From positions 606,945 to 670,944 of the forward strand of contig MNCI01014546.1 in NCBI GenBank assembly GCA_015680685.1: DNA of 64,000 nt. The letters are read 5' to 3'. The first letter of the stretch is position 1, and the number at the start of each line of letters is the position of its first letter. This document shows, in pieces, positions 33,163 through 48,112 of the stretch. The translations under genes and the position numbers were made by a program. This DNA is from Gnetum montanum (Eukaryota; Streptophyta; Gnetopsida; Gnetales; Gnetaceae). The notes beneath the pieces are model-generated. The model saw nothing but the letters and a program-made list of their open reading frames with translations, did not search any database and had not been told where the DNA came from.

Positions 33163-36100
33163 CTAAGAGAAAGAATAGAATTAGACTTGCCTTCAATTAA
33201 ACGAGTGGTAGTGGAATGATATTAGCAATAGCATTATATTTATTTGAAAATGGATTCCTATAGTTTTTTTATATAAAATACAAAAATGTTGAAGTCAATT
33301 TACTAGCTAGATTCTATTCTCATAAACCAATGACTTAGAATCTTATTTAGAATATGCTAGTACCTAAGCGATGTATTCAATCCCCTTTGACCTTGCCCAA
33401 TAAAGACTTCCCATTGCTGTAGAGTAATATTAAATGGATAAACCACCTACTCTTACTCTTCCCCTCCATCCTACAAAAAGACTTATGGGGGAACCTTCTT
33501 CCATGAACCATTGTTAGTTCTCATCTCTCTAATGCATCTAGGGAATTCAAGAATCATTCCTTCATTTCATAGAAAGATCATTCTCCAAAGGGATTATTAT
33601 AGTAATATTCTCATAAAGGTTTCTCTTTCATCCCTAGAGTAATGAATGAAGAAGCTAATTAACTTGCTTAGCTAGCATCAACAAAGAGAATACTGACTTG
33701 AAGACAAACTCAAGCCAATGCAATTTGGATTTCTCAAAGGAGTGCTCTATATCTATAGAAGGGGGCTTTTGATGACCTTTCCTTAAGTTAAAATAAGACG
33801 TCCTAATAGAGAATAGGCCCTTAAAGATTATGGCAGAAGTATAGGAAACATAGGATTAGTTCTTCTATATATGAATTCATGATCACTAAGATCAGTAGGA
33901 AGGATGGTTCTAGGTCAACAAAAACTACTTAAACATTGAGATAGCAGACTTGAGGTTTAAAGATTCTTGACTAAAAGGAAAGGAAGTTTTTGGAAAGATA
34001 AATCCAATTTCTAGTTAGAACAAGGCTATGGGAACAATCACCATGGATAAAGAATAATCCTTATCAATGGAGTGGCTTTCACTCCTTTCCTTCTCTTCTA
34101 ATGAAAGTGCTTTCTGAACAATGTTAAAATGGGGCAAGCTTCTTTTGTGAAGTTGAAGCAAGTACTAGTTTAACTTTATTCATAGATCAAGGGGATGTGA
34201 CAAGTAGGACCATTGCATTATCATCTTTGTTGCTTGAGAAGCTAAAACCTCCTTCTCTTCTTGGCTTGTATTCGATTATAAGTAGGCTATGGAGTATAGT
34301 AGTTGAGAACGTAGGCCTAAAGTCCATCTATTCCTCCCATCTACTACCATGCTTTTTCCTTTATCAAGTCTAGGAAGAAGAGCAAGGTGTGAGCATGAGA
34401 GGATGGGTTTACTTTCCTGGTGGACAAAGATTGCCCTATGGCTTAGTCATAGGTTTGGCCTTTTCCTAATTTCCCTAGGGCTTTTCCTAAGTCCCATAGT
34501 CATCCTATCTATTCATTCCATCTAATAAGTGTTGGAATCTTTCAAAGCTTTCCCTTACGTAAGCATTTTATTTCGTCTTAGTGTCTTAGCCAACCCCATC
34601 ACAACAAGGATAGAATTCATCTCAAACCTTTCATCCTATTCTTCTTTCTTTGTATAGTTTCCTATATATCTTTTTAGTGTTGTAAGCCTTAGTTTTCAAT
34701 CCTCCCACGTTTAGAAAATGTCTTCTGTAATTAATTATTGTTCTAGCATGTGAGAGAGAAGGAAGAAGAAGACTAAGTGCCAGTGAGGAAGGTTATGTGT
34801 ATGTAGTTGTAGGACCATTCACTCTCCTTTCTTTGAAGTCAGAGAAGAGGATGTGCAGTGCGAATTTACCAATGAGAGATTCCCCACGACTACTAAGGTT
34901 ACAAAAAATGTTTCTGTGAAACAAAAATGTGCACAATGGTAATGAGCAAAGTGAGTTACCTCATGAAAGAAGAATTGACCAATGGGAGATTCCCTACTAA
35001 AGCAAGGAACAAGTCCCCAAGTTACCCCAATTACATTGGTGTCCTAATCCCTGATGGCCCAAGGACCTCTGATTGGTTTAGATTTATCCTACCTTGGTTT
35101 AGTTCCTTCAAGGCTACTTTCATTGCTTGCTTCATACATACAAGGTAGTTTTAGCCACCCCACTAGGCAATAGGAAATCCCCTTATCAACCAATTTATCT
35201 ACAATGTTTTGTCATGCATGCAATGATGGAAGTATAGAAGCACATTTCCTTCATCCTCAATGTGCATCCACAACATACTCGAGTGCTTGAAATGCCATTT
35301 AGTTGAAGGAACTAGACTTCATTATTAGACGGATAAAAATAGGATCCTTGATTTGGTATATCATTCCCTCTAACAAGGTAAACAAGAGTCCTAGAATCAG
35401 GAGTAATAGATTAATCCCTTTCTTTCTCATAGTCACTTCAGTTGTGGCTTTCTTTATCGAACTATATCTAGAAGTTGAAAACTTAAATCCTAGTTTGAAA
35501 GAAGAAGAAAGGGATTGGCTTTCATTGGGATAACTCACTATGTTTGTTAAGTTTCCCACCCAAGGTAACTCACTTTGTTCATTCTCCATTTTCCCCTCAA
35601 ACTTCAAACTTACTATAACCACTAACCACATAAGACAGTGTTCATGTTTCCATGGTGTGAGGCCTTAATGAATGAGCATGAGGGGAAGATCATTTTTAAT
35701 CTATATCTATCTTTGGTTGTTATCCAACCACCTACTTAGACCTCCTTAGTTAACACTTCAAAATTGTATACATAATCCTTTTACTAGTTATAACAATAGA
35801 CTAGGTTAGAGGGGAACTATCCTTAGAGACAATTCCCTAAAGTGCTTGATTGGGAGCGACAATGACCTATGATGACTAACTTATGCGACAATGATCCAAA
35901 TTAGATGCCTTTATGCCACCACAACCTAAAACTTAATAATCATATACTACTAGTGTTTTGGCAAATCTCGTTATTCCCTGAAATCTTAAAAGAGGAACTC
36001 AAAAATAATATATAACAAGGTTTATGTGATAGTGACCTAAAACAACTACTAAATCCTAAATTACTAAGCCAAGAGAATGGGACAGCTCTACGAGGGATAG

Positions 36101-39100
36101 AATTCTATAGGCTTAGTTGGGAATGGAGCATTAGTGACCTAATTAAATAGGGAATAGGGATGGAAAACTAAACACATAAGGTTACATTAAGTGAAATCGA
36201 AGAATGAGAACATACAAGGGCCACATCAGACAAGGGCACTTCCCTAACATTTAAGGACTTATGCTTAGTTAAGACTACCTTTATTTTATTAACCACTTTA
36301 TTAAGTAGTAGGGAAATTCATTTTTCATAACCAAGAGAAGTCAGCTAGCTGAATGAGTCTATATAGTATAAAGATCTTTTTTCAATGAAAATGATCATGG
36401 ATTAACTTACTCTTTATCTTATTCGAACTTTATTCCTTGATTCGATAGCATCCACTCTTCAGCTATCTCCTCAGAAGCCATGAAAACTTTCTATAAGATT
36501 GCTTTCAATTGTATTGGTACTGGATTTACCTATTCTTCATTCGTACATGGTATTATGTAAAAGTAGATTATATGATACAAAAAGGCAATGAAGATTGTTT
36601 CTTGTACATCTTCAAGCTTGAAGGTTCAAATTCGATGATTGAAATGTACTTAAGCAGGCCCATCTCCTATGCTACCATCTACCTTCTCTTATGAAATTGA
36701 AAGTTTTATAGATAATTTGAAATCCTACTACTATTTTTCCCCTTACCTAGCTTGCTTGCATGGAATGAATGGGCTTGCTAATTGGCTTACCTACACCTAC
36801 TTGAACTAGAAAGCAAAAAGTAGAGATGTCATACTCTTCTTTCATGCACTATGCTTAAGAGATAGAATTCAAACTCAAAAAGAAAGACTCAAACCCTTCT
36901 TCAAAGTAGGCATAAGATCATCTTAATTTTTGGTATCCAAGCAAGTGAAGAGTAGCATCTCTCCTAGCTCCAAATTGCACATTGGCAAACTAACATTGAG
37001 GAAAAGAGTGAAACAGTTTAATTGTCTGATAAGATTTTCTTCTACTACTTCTTTCCTTCAGTTGATATAGCATTAGGCTAATGGTACTACTCCACTTGCA
37101 TTACCTAGATAGAGTTCAAGTTTACCCAACAAGGAAAGACCCTCTTTATTAGTTAGGTAGCACACACTGTATGCCCCTATTGGAAAGTTGGCCATTTCCC
37201 CATGGACCAAACCCTCCTTTGGTTGGGGGATGTGGGTGAGAATATGTTGTGGGAGTAATTGCATCTACCTTACCAAGTTACACAAACTAATGCAAGTAAG
37301 TGATCCCTGCAAAGCTCGGTAGTGGAGCCTAGAATGACCACTTTCTTAACTTCTAGGTACTCAATTCCTACAAAGTACACTAAGCTTTCCCTTATATAGA
37401 TTGGTCGATCAATGGTAGTAGTGAGACATGCCCTACACTGAGAAATTCGACTTACTCAACTCAATAGAACTTCCTTCCTTATGCTAGCACCATTCTCACT
37501 TTGATGAATTTGCTGTTGTTCTTGCCTTGGATACTGGAAAAAGAAAAAAATACATCCCTTACTCAGGGATCAAAAACTCTATCAAACTACACTCTCATGA
37601 TAGACTGTCAAGCTTCACTCTCATGATAGACTTTTCTCTACATGATACCTTCTTTGTCTATGAGGAAGGAATCTTTCTCTATTTAAGTTGAATTACACAC
37701 CTAACACTTTCTATTCTAGATATATATGGATTGTGAACAATGACAAAATAGTTGGTGTGCTTTCTTTCTTGTTGGCTATTAAGGAAAGACTCCTCTTCTA
37801 TTGTCCTTTGATGAAGAGGAACAAATCTTATGAAAATGCAGATAGGAACAGAAAGGCTATATTTACACCTTTCATATTTGATAATAATTTCTATCAATTG
37901 ATATTTGGATCAAAAATTTAAAATTAAAGAGGTGAATTAGGTTCTACCACTATCAAGATATATTTCATGGTGGGCACAAGGAGGAGGACTATTGATGAAA
38001 AGATGTTGGTAAGCTTGATTTTGAACCTAGTCTATTTGCTAGTCCCCATAGAAATAATGAAACTAAGAGAAAAGTAGATTCAGATGAGTCATTTCAAGAC
38101 TATGAGCTATCCTTCTTAAAAGAAATTTAGTTAGGTGAAGAACCTCTATTCCATGAATCAATAAAGCAAACATTGATATCATATTCTCATGAAATGTTGT
38201 TGTAGCAGCAATGAATGAGCAAGTAAGTGCTTTATGCGTAACTTCACAAACTTACGATGAAGCACATCTAAGAAAGACCAATGTCCATCGTTTAGGAAAA
38301 CAACCATAGCTTAAACCAAAAATGTCAAGAGAAACTTGCCATAGATCTATTCTTCTTGCAAGACTAGGATGGCTTAGTAAACAACAATCATACAAACCCT
38401 TCAGTGATTTCTTTCCTTAGTAGTTGCAAACTGTTACATTCTATGATCGTCGTTGTAACTAAACATCTACAATCTTCATTGGCATATTCATGTCATCTTG
38501 TATGTTGAACATCTAATTATCATCATTTAGTCACACTCAAACCAATGTAGAGCTTACTTAGCACTATTTAATCCAAAACATTAAACAGATTTACATCCAA
38601 ATCCACTAGTTCTTTTCCTTAAGCCCACACACCCACACCTTTAGCACTATCATATTCTATTGTACAAAAATCTAGCATTAAAAAGCCTAGTGTTGGTGTT
38701 AACTATGGGCTGAAGGCCAAATTCATTCTTCATCATGGAGGATCATGTCATAGTTAGGCATGGATCCGGTTCATCCATGGGATAGCCATGTGATTACCAG
38801 TTCAGATACTCATTTGACAAGGTCTCCAAATAGCTACTTATGTATGTAACTCACTCACTTTCCTTTTCTTCCCAAAATAATAACCCATGCCATCATATTA
38901 GAACTGGAAAGGAATCTAAATAAGGAAGCTTGTAAAATGTTACATCCAAAAATAGAACTATACAGAGCCCTTTCAAATGACATTATTATAATAATTAATG
39001 ACCTATAATGGAGTTTACTATTAGTATTAGTAGTCTCATCTCCTATTATTTGTATAGGTATAGCCCAACCATACCATGTAAATCATGGCGAAAATCTATC

Positions 39101-42100
39101 TTTTATTTTTAAGCCCTTCTAGAAGAAAGAAAAGATCTTGAAAAGAGTATTCACCTCGTGCAACCTATGCTCTTCCCTTGTATTCATCTATTTCATCATT
39201 TTGATCAATCGTCATGGAATGGAATAGATTAGGAATTAGATAATCTTAGATGAGGAAGAGCAAAGCAACTCAACCTGTATGGTTGGTAGAACGAATCCAA
39301 TTCAAATGGATGAGAAGGTTTATAACTTGGCTAGACCATACTCCCTTGTATGCTCTTGATATTTCTTGGGCCTATTTTACAACTCTTTATTACCTATTTA
39401 AATAAGCATTTCTGTGACACATGCACCCCATTTCTAAACCCCTCCATCACACTTTTGGGTAAGTTCCTTCTTAGGCATAGCCCACTACACATTTACCTAA
39501 AATCTAGAGGAAAATAGGATTTGCCTAAGAAGGTTCCTAGTTTTAGTGGGGACCTTGTGCCTGATTTCACCCTTATTTTGTCACTTTCACCTTCATAGTA
39601 ATTATTTTCAATTCAATAAACAACTTATGGAGGCTCAATGAAGACTTTGATAGGTACAGTGTTGGTTCAATTTTGTTACAAGTCCATTGTGGGTGAAGGT
39701 GTTAGCCACCAATTTGATATATATATTTCATTGTTACTTGTTGGATCACCTCAATGCTTCCTCTGGTTTTCCTACCTCTTCTAGGGGGTGTAGTGCATGA
39801 CATTTCACTCTTACGTTGAATGAGATTTAGCTTGTCGAGCCAGTGACAGAGGATATTCCTTGGGATTTCCTTTATGGGCACATTACTATCAAAATGTCTA
39901 GATTAAAAATGTCTAGATCTCATATTTGAGTGTGCTATTGTGCATAGTGTTTTACTCTATATTTACCTAGATAAGAGCTATGTATCAAAATTTATAGTAT
40001 ATAATACGATTGTTTCTTTCCTTCATATTAGATACATTTGTATAAACTATTTAAGATAGTTACCCTTAGAAGGCTTGACATGGGATCTGAATTTGAAAGA
40101 TCTAAACCTTTGCCTATGCCATGGAAGGAAGGGGAACAATGCCATGCTTTAGCCCTACCTCCCTCGTACCCATAGAAGCAAGAGTTACTAGCCTCATAGG
40201 GACCACCCATCGAGGCACACCTCACTTCTCTATGGACAACAAACATAACAAAAAGGAAGTACAAAAACATAATAAGAAGGTCAATTTAAATTATACTACA
40301 TAACAAGATTGTAGTTATCAACATAACCAAATTGGCTGTGATCAACATAACAACAGTTAAAAACATCATGAAATTTTTAGTAAACAACATCACAAAATAA
40401 CTTGAAAGTGAAAAACATAACATAAATAATTAAAGTACAAAACAATCAATTGAAGGTAGGCTAATACTTGCATAAATAGATGTAACGTTAATGAGTGTCC
40501 TACACACCAAACTATCTATGCCAACCTTGAGGAATGACCTCAGGGATTCATGAGCTATTTGAGGATTTGTTAAGTAACAATGGAACATCTCAATTTACTA
40601 TAGGGTATTTACCCCTTATGCTACATAGAATGTAGAACCTTTCTTACCTTCAAGGAGTGGCCAGTACTAAGGTTGTAAGTACAAGCCTTAGCTGGGGCTC
40701 ATAGTCAAGAATTTATGGATACCCTTGGGAACGTTTCCATGTGAAGATGGGAGCAGAAGGAGGGACACACTTTACAATTTAGTGGCTAACTCTCTATGTA
40801 ATTTCAACAACTATTAGGTCTATTTTGAAGGTTACATGTTTGAAGGACTAGTGGAGGCATTAGCAACCATGGTTTCGTGTGTAATTACTTATTGAAAAGT
40901 GATAAAATGTGTATGAGCATTTGTATACATACTTGGAAGTGGATATGAAAGGTTTATACATGATTTATTGTGCTATTTGTAACACAGCCATATAAATTAC
41001 TAAACCTAAAGATAGGGGGACATGATGAAGGAAGCATAATTGCCAACAAAGTTCCTATGCTTGAAAACATCAGCTACGTGGGACACAAAGAACAAAGCTT
41101 AGTTCCCAATGGAGTTTACTCACTTGAACAAGGTGGCATCCCATCTCCATTATCTCCATTTCTACAATATAGTGAATAGGTTTTGCACATAGTGATTAAA
41201 GCATAGTTGCCAAGGCACCTTGAGTAGTTACCAGATATTGGCTTATACATACATGAAAACAATTATTTTGCTATTATATACGAATGACATTACATAAAGA
41301 ATAACATATAGCTGGAAACTTGATATAACCAAATTAGGAAAAGAATCAATTTATATATTATTAATACTCATGACATAACGTGAAAAAAAATTAGAAGATT
41401 ACTATAACTATACTATTATATACATGAAAACGATATACATGAAAAATACTTTGGTGGGGGAAACAATTAACTAGCAAAGTGAAATACAAAATTAATTAAT
41501 TTTTTTATTCATGAAAATGGAATCTCATAAGGATTCTAAATGTTAAAACTTGGATTGGTTAGTTTTAGAGTAGGTTATGTTGTAAGTCTCAACTTTCACC
41601 TTGGTTTATGAGGACACATGAGTTTGAACACACCACAAGGACACATCCAAACTTTCAAGGACACTTAAGAGATAGGTTTTCAAAGTGTTTTTCATATTTT
41701 ATTAAGATTAAGATACTTACGAGACCCCATCCCTTTCATACATCAACATTATCAAACCTAGCACGGATGATACAAGAGACACCATTTCTTGCCAATTTAG
41801 CCTATTAGGTGTCATAGGCTTCAGACAATGTTGGGGGTTACCTGAAAGGTCCACTATAGATGCATGCTAATGATGCCGCTAGTTAGGACTATCCACATTT
41901 AGAATGAAATTAGAGCATGTCGACTGAACATGGTGTTAGTAGGTAGTAGTCATGATATGGTCTTTATGCTCATAGGTGCATAGGTCATTACAATAAGGTT
42001 AGGGAGTATGTATAAGGCTCAATGAATAGGAGCCCACACTACTAGGAGATTCCATGAATCAAAGCATAGAAGAGTGAGCTAGGGGAAGGCTTTAGCCTCT

Positions 42101-42908
42101 AACAAGGGAAAGATTCGAAGGTCCTCATGCAAGCATTATCCACATCATTTAGCCTCTATCAAGATCCTCATGCAAGCATTACACATGTAAAAAGTAAGTT
42201 ACTACTAGTTCATCAACAACATAGCCTAGTCACCAAGGTCATTAGGACACAACATTGTGGGCAACACTATAGCTACAAGAATAGTTGGTATACGACTTTA
42301 TCATGTTATGAGAGAGTAGCTTGGTTGATTGAGGCCTAGTCTTATGGGTCCACTGGTGACAGAAGGACACTAACATTAGTAACCTTTCATGTGCAATTGC
42401 TGCACACATGATTCCATGTGTGAGAGTGGTTGTATACGTACTATCAAGTAAGTAAGAAATCGTAACTCATTGCGTCTTCCTACATACCAAGAGCTACAAG
42501 AGAAAGTAGATAGAGTATGTGTGAGCATTCAACTAAGTCAAGCTAAATATAAGGTGTGAATGCATAAATTAATTAGCTTCATGAAGGTTGCTATGAAGAA
42601 TTGCTAGAACAAGTTGCTTTTCCTATTAACAACTAGTAAAGAAGTTATGCTACTATTGTGCATTATGAAAGTATGCAAGTAATCTAAATAAATCTGCCGC
42701 CTTACTTCTTCCCCAATTTGTCTTCAAGTATCTACAACATATAAATTTTTTAAGGATTATGTGTTCATCAAGTTAATTACTTATTCTAATTTCTTCTAAA
42801 AAATATGCTTTTGGTGAGTTTCCTTTCTAAATCTAAGATATATGTTCTATTAAGTAGGAATGTTCTTTATATTATAACTTCATTTAATAGGCATCATCGA
42901 TTATAGCG
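33163..42908. other. unassigned noncoding stretch
   Basis: No gene could be supported. A copy of the 65-bp hairpin family occurs at about 34880-35025, including GACCAATGGGAGATTCCC and AAGTCCCCAAGTTACCCC. Short open frames (36509-36694, 37688-37921, 40970-41179) have no recognisable domain. Confidence 0.5.

Positions 42909-42945
<37 letters not shown>
42909..42945. repeat. poly-C homopolymer (37 bp) at gap edge
   Basis: A pure C run ends exactly at the assembly gap. Confidence 0.95.
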
Positions 42946-42977
42946 NNNNNNNNNNNNNNNNNNNNNNNNNNNNNNNN
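42946..42977. other. assembly gap (32 N)
   Basis: Thirty-two undetermined bases, directly after a C homopolymer, so the true length here is unknown. Confidence 1.
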
Positions 42978-45900
42978 AGGTAGTATATCTCTCATAACAA
43001 CAAAGTGTTACTACCCCTACAGATGGAGATGACTCCTTGTTCTCATTTTTTGCTAATGCTTCAATAAGCTATTGAAGATGGTCAAAGGCCAATGATTATC
43101 AGAGGCCTAAATGTGCTCATGGAAAATTACGTTCTAAAATATTGGTAGGCATCAACTTCCCTCACCCTCTATTTAACCAAGGATGCAACATCTAGAGGGT
43201 GAAATGTCCTTCAGCTTAGTCTCATTAAAAACCCACAAAAGGGTCTTGTTATATAACCTGCTATTGCTTGGTAAAGGATCTATGCAAGTCTCATCCTATT
43301 GGGCTTGTGTAAGAGGTCAAGTTCAAGAAGTGCAACTAGCTAATTAATCACCCAAGTGGCCTTTTCCCACAAGTGTCTAACAGTGTGTCAAGCTCTTAGC
43401 TCAAAATGGTCCCATCACCCATTCTATAGTGGTCATTTTTCTATGGTCGTACCCCCATCCATGGTACAACCCTAAGCCTAAAGGATCTCAAGGGATTTGT
43501 GCAAGCATTTGATGGTCTTACTACCCATTGAATCCTCGAGGTGCACCTAAGTAACCCATCCCACTTCTCCTAGTAGTTCCCAATGTAAAGGTCTAGCTTT
43601 CCTTGAAAGGTGTAAACAGTTTGGTGTCTAGGATAGCCACCTACACTAATAACTTGAAAATTCAATAGTTGTTACCTTTGGGTTGAAGCAAGGGGTGCCC
43701 CCATGGGTAGTTCTCAAAGGAAAAGCATAAACCTTTCCCTTTGTAGAGACGACAAAAGTAGAGAAATGACTTAGTCATTTTCCCTCCTTCTATGGCATTG
43801 GCCAAGGTTTGAAACCCTAATTCCAGATCCTTGGTTGTGTAATCTTCTTAGGTAAAAAAGGGAAGACCAAAGTGGATCATCCTCCCTTATGTGGCACAGG
43901 CATTATGCTGGGTAAACTTCCCAAGTCAAAAATCATATCACATAGGGTGCAACTCCCATTTTCCAAGATCAATTAGGCAAATAATATTTTTTTGAGGAAG
44001 CAGTGTTATGGGGAACCATCTATTTACAATATACAAAATTTAGATCTATTTTTGCATAAGTGATGCTTTCTACCCCTAGGGAAAGAAAAATTCCTTTTTG
44101 AACCTGACAATACTTCTCAACAAACTTTGGGAAAGAGCCCTTTCCAAATTATCATATAATAGGGGATTGATCTCCCTTCCAAGTCAAAGACCAAATTACG
44201 AGAAAGAACAACTAACAAATGAACATTAATGCCAATGTAGGAATACTAGCTAGTTAAGAGACAAAGTTGAATACATTATTATACACTACACTACTCTCTC
44301 TGCCCCAACTCAATCTAGTTAGGATTATGACCAACAGTTAGGCAGCCTTTAGCAAGCTACAAGTAGCATACTTACCTACTCTTATTTGAACTACCAAAAT
44401 TTACCTTAATCTATCTATCTAACCATCCTTCTATCTAGTTCTCCCTCTACCTAGCTACCTAGCCTACTACTCGAATTCACTCACACATCCCTCCTATCCA
44501 TTCATAGTAGGCTAGATACCCCAATTTTTGTACTATCCAGTCAACTAACTAGTTATTTTTGTGATGTTACCAAAATGTAATTGAGCTGTATCAACACCTA
44601 GGAAGATGTTACCTGTGTAGGTTTCAAGTGGTACCTAGTTGACAAATACAATACACTACAAAGATTCACACATGGCTAGCTAGGATAGGGTATAGAAAGG
44701 AAAGTGAAAGTAAGAGAGGGTGAAATGGGAATTAACTTTATGGAGATTCCATGCATGAGCAGGGAATGAGTCCCCAAGCTACCCTATGAAACAAAAATTG
44801 ACCAATGGGAGATTCCCCACTAACATGGGGAATGAGTCCTTGAGTTACCCCAAATTACTTCTAGACTTTGAACTACAAGTAGACCTTTAAGCCTTCTCAA
44901 GTAAAATTACTCTAGAATCTTTAAGTGAAGGGTTAGTTGCCTTATTGGCAGGGTTATAGGATTCTCAATGGTTTGCTTATCGCCTTATTCTATCCTAGTG
45001 GAACTAGTTGAAAATTATCTCACTAGGGATTTGTTATAAAGACTGGGCTAAGGGTATAATTGGAAGATCCACCCAAAAGCTGCTAGTTAGTAGCCATTCA
45101 ATGGAAGTGTAGAGAGTCCCAAGCTTTTAATACAAAATATTTTTCAACTACGCTCTCAAAAAAGAGTTTTCGACCTACCATCATTGGGATGGATCAAGTC
45201 AAGGGTAGTTCCATGTAAGTAAGGTATTTGGGTAAAGTGAGCTAATGGGGCATAGCTACACTTCAACATGAATCAAAGTTCAACCTAAAAGAGCTAGTCC
45301 TCACCTAAATTATAGACAAGATATTGAAGGCTAGCTATTCATTTCCATAGGATGATCAACAAGTGGCCCCTCATTTCTGTTTGAAATATAGGAGGATTCC
45401 TATTGGATTTATGGGAGAACATGTAACATGGGTTGTCAACCCTCTTAGAGTTCAGTACCATGGGAATGTGACTAGGAGTCACATTTAGTTAGATTGGGTA
45501 ACTCTATCTATAGTTTCCACCTTTCCCATTTCGTCAACCAACAAGAGTGCCCCTTGGTCATTAGTAAACAAGGAAAGTAGCACTAACCAGCTCATAGCAG
45601 AGGGCATGAAGTGGGAATTGATCAATGGGAGATTCCCCATGACTTTGGCTAAGTAGGAATGAATGATTTTAGTGAGTTCCCCTGCATTAGTCGGGAACAA
45701 GTCCCCGAGTTACACCAAAGACCACATAGAAAGAAGATAGGTGTATACCTCTGTACATAGCATCTAGTAAGAATGTTATGTACCACAACTATCATATGAA
45801 ACCTCTCTAGAGGAAATAACATCTTAAATTTCTATGCCAACTAGGTCAAAACCAAAGTAAAGTGCAGCACAAAAATAATAAAGTAATCCTTTACCTAGTC

Positions 45901-47643
45901 AATTGGTCAGTCTGTCTACAATTATCAAGTTATTAGGGAAGAAGCAAGGAACACAGTAAGGGATGAAAAAAGAGTCTTTACCTATAGTGCACCTATTTCT
46001 TCTTGTAAGTGAAAATGCTATTGCTCTAATAAGCAAATTACCAAAAAAATATCCGTCCATTTGAGTAGAATCCATTCCTAGTGATGGTCATTATGGTCGA
46101 ATCATAACCACTTCCTAATAAGATGAACACCTTTCCAGACTACCAATACCAGATTGGATCAAACTGCAATCAGATTGGGTGCCTCATCTATCTTTTGTCT
46201 ACTCTAATTAGCCTATTCATTATACCATTATTGTCATCATTTGTGACACCCCATCCACAAATGGCTTAGAGGATTCAAGGTTTATGCCCATTGCCACCAT
46301 TAGAGAAAAACACTTCGATAGTATCACACCTTAGTTGTTATTTGCTGGGAAAGCACCTTCATTCTCGATACAGTACATTCCCATTCTACTCAAACTCATT
46401 ATACTACATAATAAAAGAAATCTTCCATCTTCCAAATAATATTGATGGGACAATGATCCAACCATTGATCCATGGCTAGGAACTAACCATTAGAAATCAT
46501 TAGCTAATAAGCCAACAACACCCACATGAATTTCTTCTTGTGGGCAGTAACCCTTAGATCCTTCGTATCAAGAGATAGTCAAGATTTGAAGATTTTCAAT
46601 AAACAAGAACACATCCATGTCATACGATATCAACAATAGAACATTACAAGAAGTGAGTTCTTTGAATGAGCGCACAATGCACAAGTTAGTCTCTCACTTG
46701 TCAGTGACTGACTCCACTTTGTTTAAGATTTGAGGAATGGGTGCACTGCATGTATATAGTCCCTTGACTAAAGGTTCCTTAGTGAGGGACTAACTTTTTC
46801 CTCAAGGATTCACTATACCTATCCAACTATAACTAATCACGCCTCTTGAAGCTATCACCACTAGATTGCGCATCACTTACACTTCGGTCTAGTATCTCAT
46901 CCCAACACCTCACCACATTCAGCAATACCTTTTCTAAATACACTAGTAGAATAAATAAAGAATTTATTATTAGTGATTGTGATGGTAATGCTAGTGACCT
47001 TCTTGGGGCTTTTTCCGATAAGCTACCTTGAAAGCTATAGTGCTCATTTGCTATAGAAATCTAATCATCTCATCTTTTTGATAATATCTTTGTTGTGCTC
47101 ATTTTGATGGCCACCATAATCATTAATTTGATCTATCTACATTAGTTAGTGCCGATAGTAGCACGAGCCCACTTTCCATTGTGGACCTTAGGGTTTCACC
47201 TTCCTTGTTCAATGTTTTAATGTGTCATACGAGTGGAGTTGACACTCTCCCTCAGCAAGGGAAGGCATTCCTCTACCCCACACTCCTATATTTTGACTCA
47301 CACTCTTATTCTTCAAATGCTATCATTTCTGTAGGGCTTACATCTACTCAAAGGAGATGTCGAATACCCAAGGGACCCCAAGGGGGTGCCTTGCCTTTGG
47401 TGGGATAACTCACTTCATTCATTCCCCATCCCAAGGGAACCCTCACCATATATTTCCAACACCATCCTCCTACAACCCGGTTAGCTATGTGAACTTTCCC
47501 CTTTTGTGGGTATCTATCTTTCATCCACCTTGTTAAGTAAAGAAACTACATTTGAACTAGGCATAACACATCTTCCTTTCCTTCACACATAAAAAGGTAT
47601 TTTATTTACCTACTCTTCTCAAAATGCCTTGCCACATAGTGAG

Positions 47644-48112
47644 TTAGTTCAAGTACATCCTTAAAAAAGAGTTCTGATGATTGCTCTCAGTAAAAGGTCC
47701 ATAAATACCTAGTGGTCTAATTGGGCAATGATCTACTGAGTAACGGCTCATGCGCCATCCATCAGCACCATCGATAGTAGAAAAATAAACCCACATATTT
47801 TTTGCATTTGTATCATGCACATTGCAAATAGTAATAGTCTTTATGCTAACATTAGAGTCCATAGAATGTCTTGTATGCAAGCAATCCCTTTGGGCCCATG
47901 GGGCCAACACCAATTACACCGCATGGAATGTCAGTTGAAGAATGGAAGGTTATAGCAACAATGCCAGTGTAATTGGAGCATGCAGATCTTAAGTAAATCC
48001 ATGTAGTGCACCATTCTACATTTTTCTCATTCCCAAGCATTAAACTACTTGTTGTTTCTCTTTCTAGCAGGGTAGGGAAGCTGGGCAGTGACTTGGTATC
48101 CCAAGGGTGCAT
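47644..48112 (-). pseudogene. unrecognised two-frame ORF
   Basis: Two overlapping minus-strand frames (48112-47852 and 47913-47644) have protein-like composition. The first ends with GVIGVGPMGPKGLLAY. The second contains NVSIKTITICNVHD and GADGWRMSRYSVDHCPIRP. The overlap suggests one gene broken by a frameshift near 47890. I do not recognise the family. It could equally be chance open frame. Confidence 0.25.
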
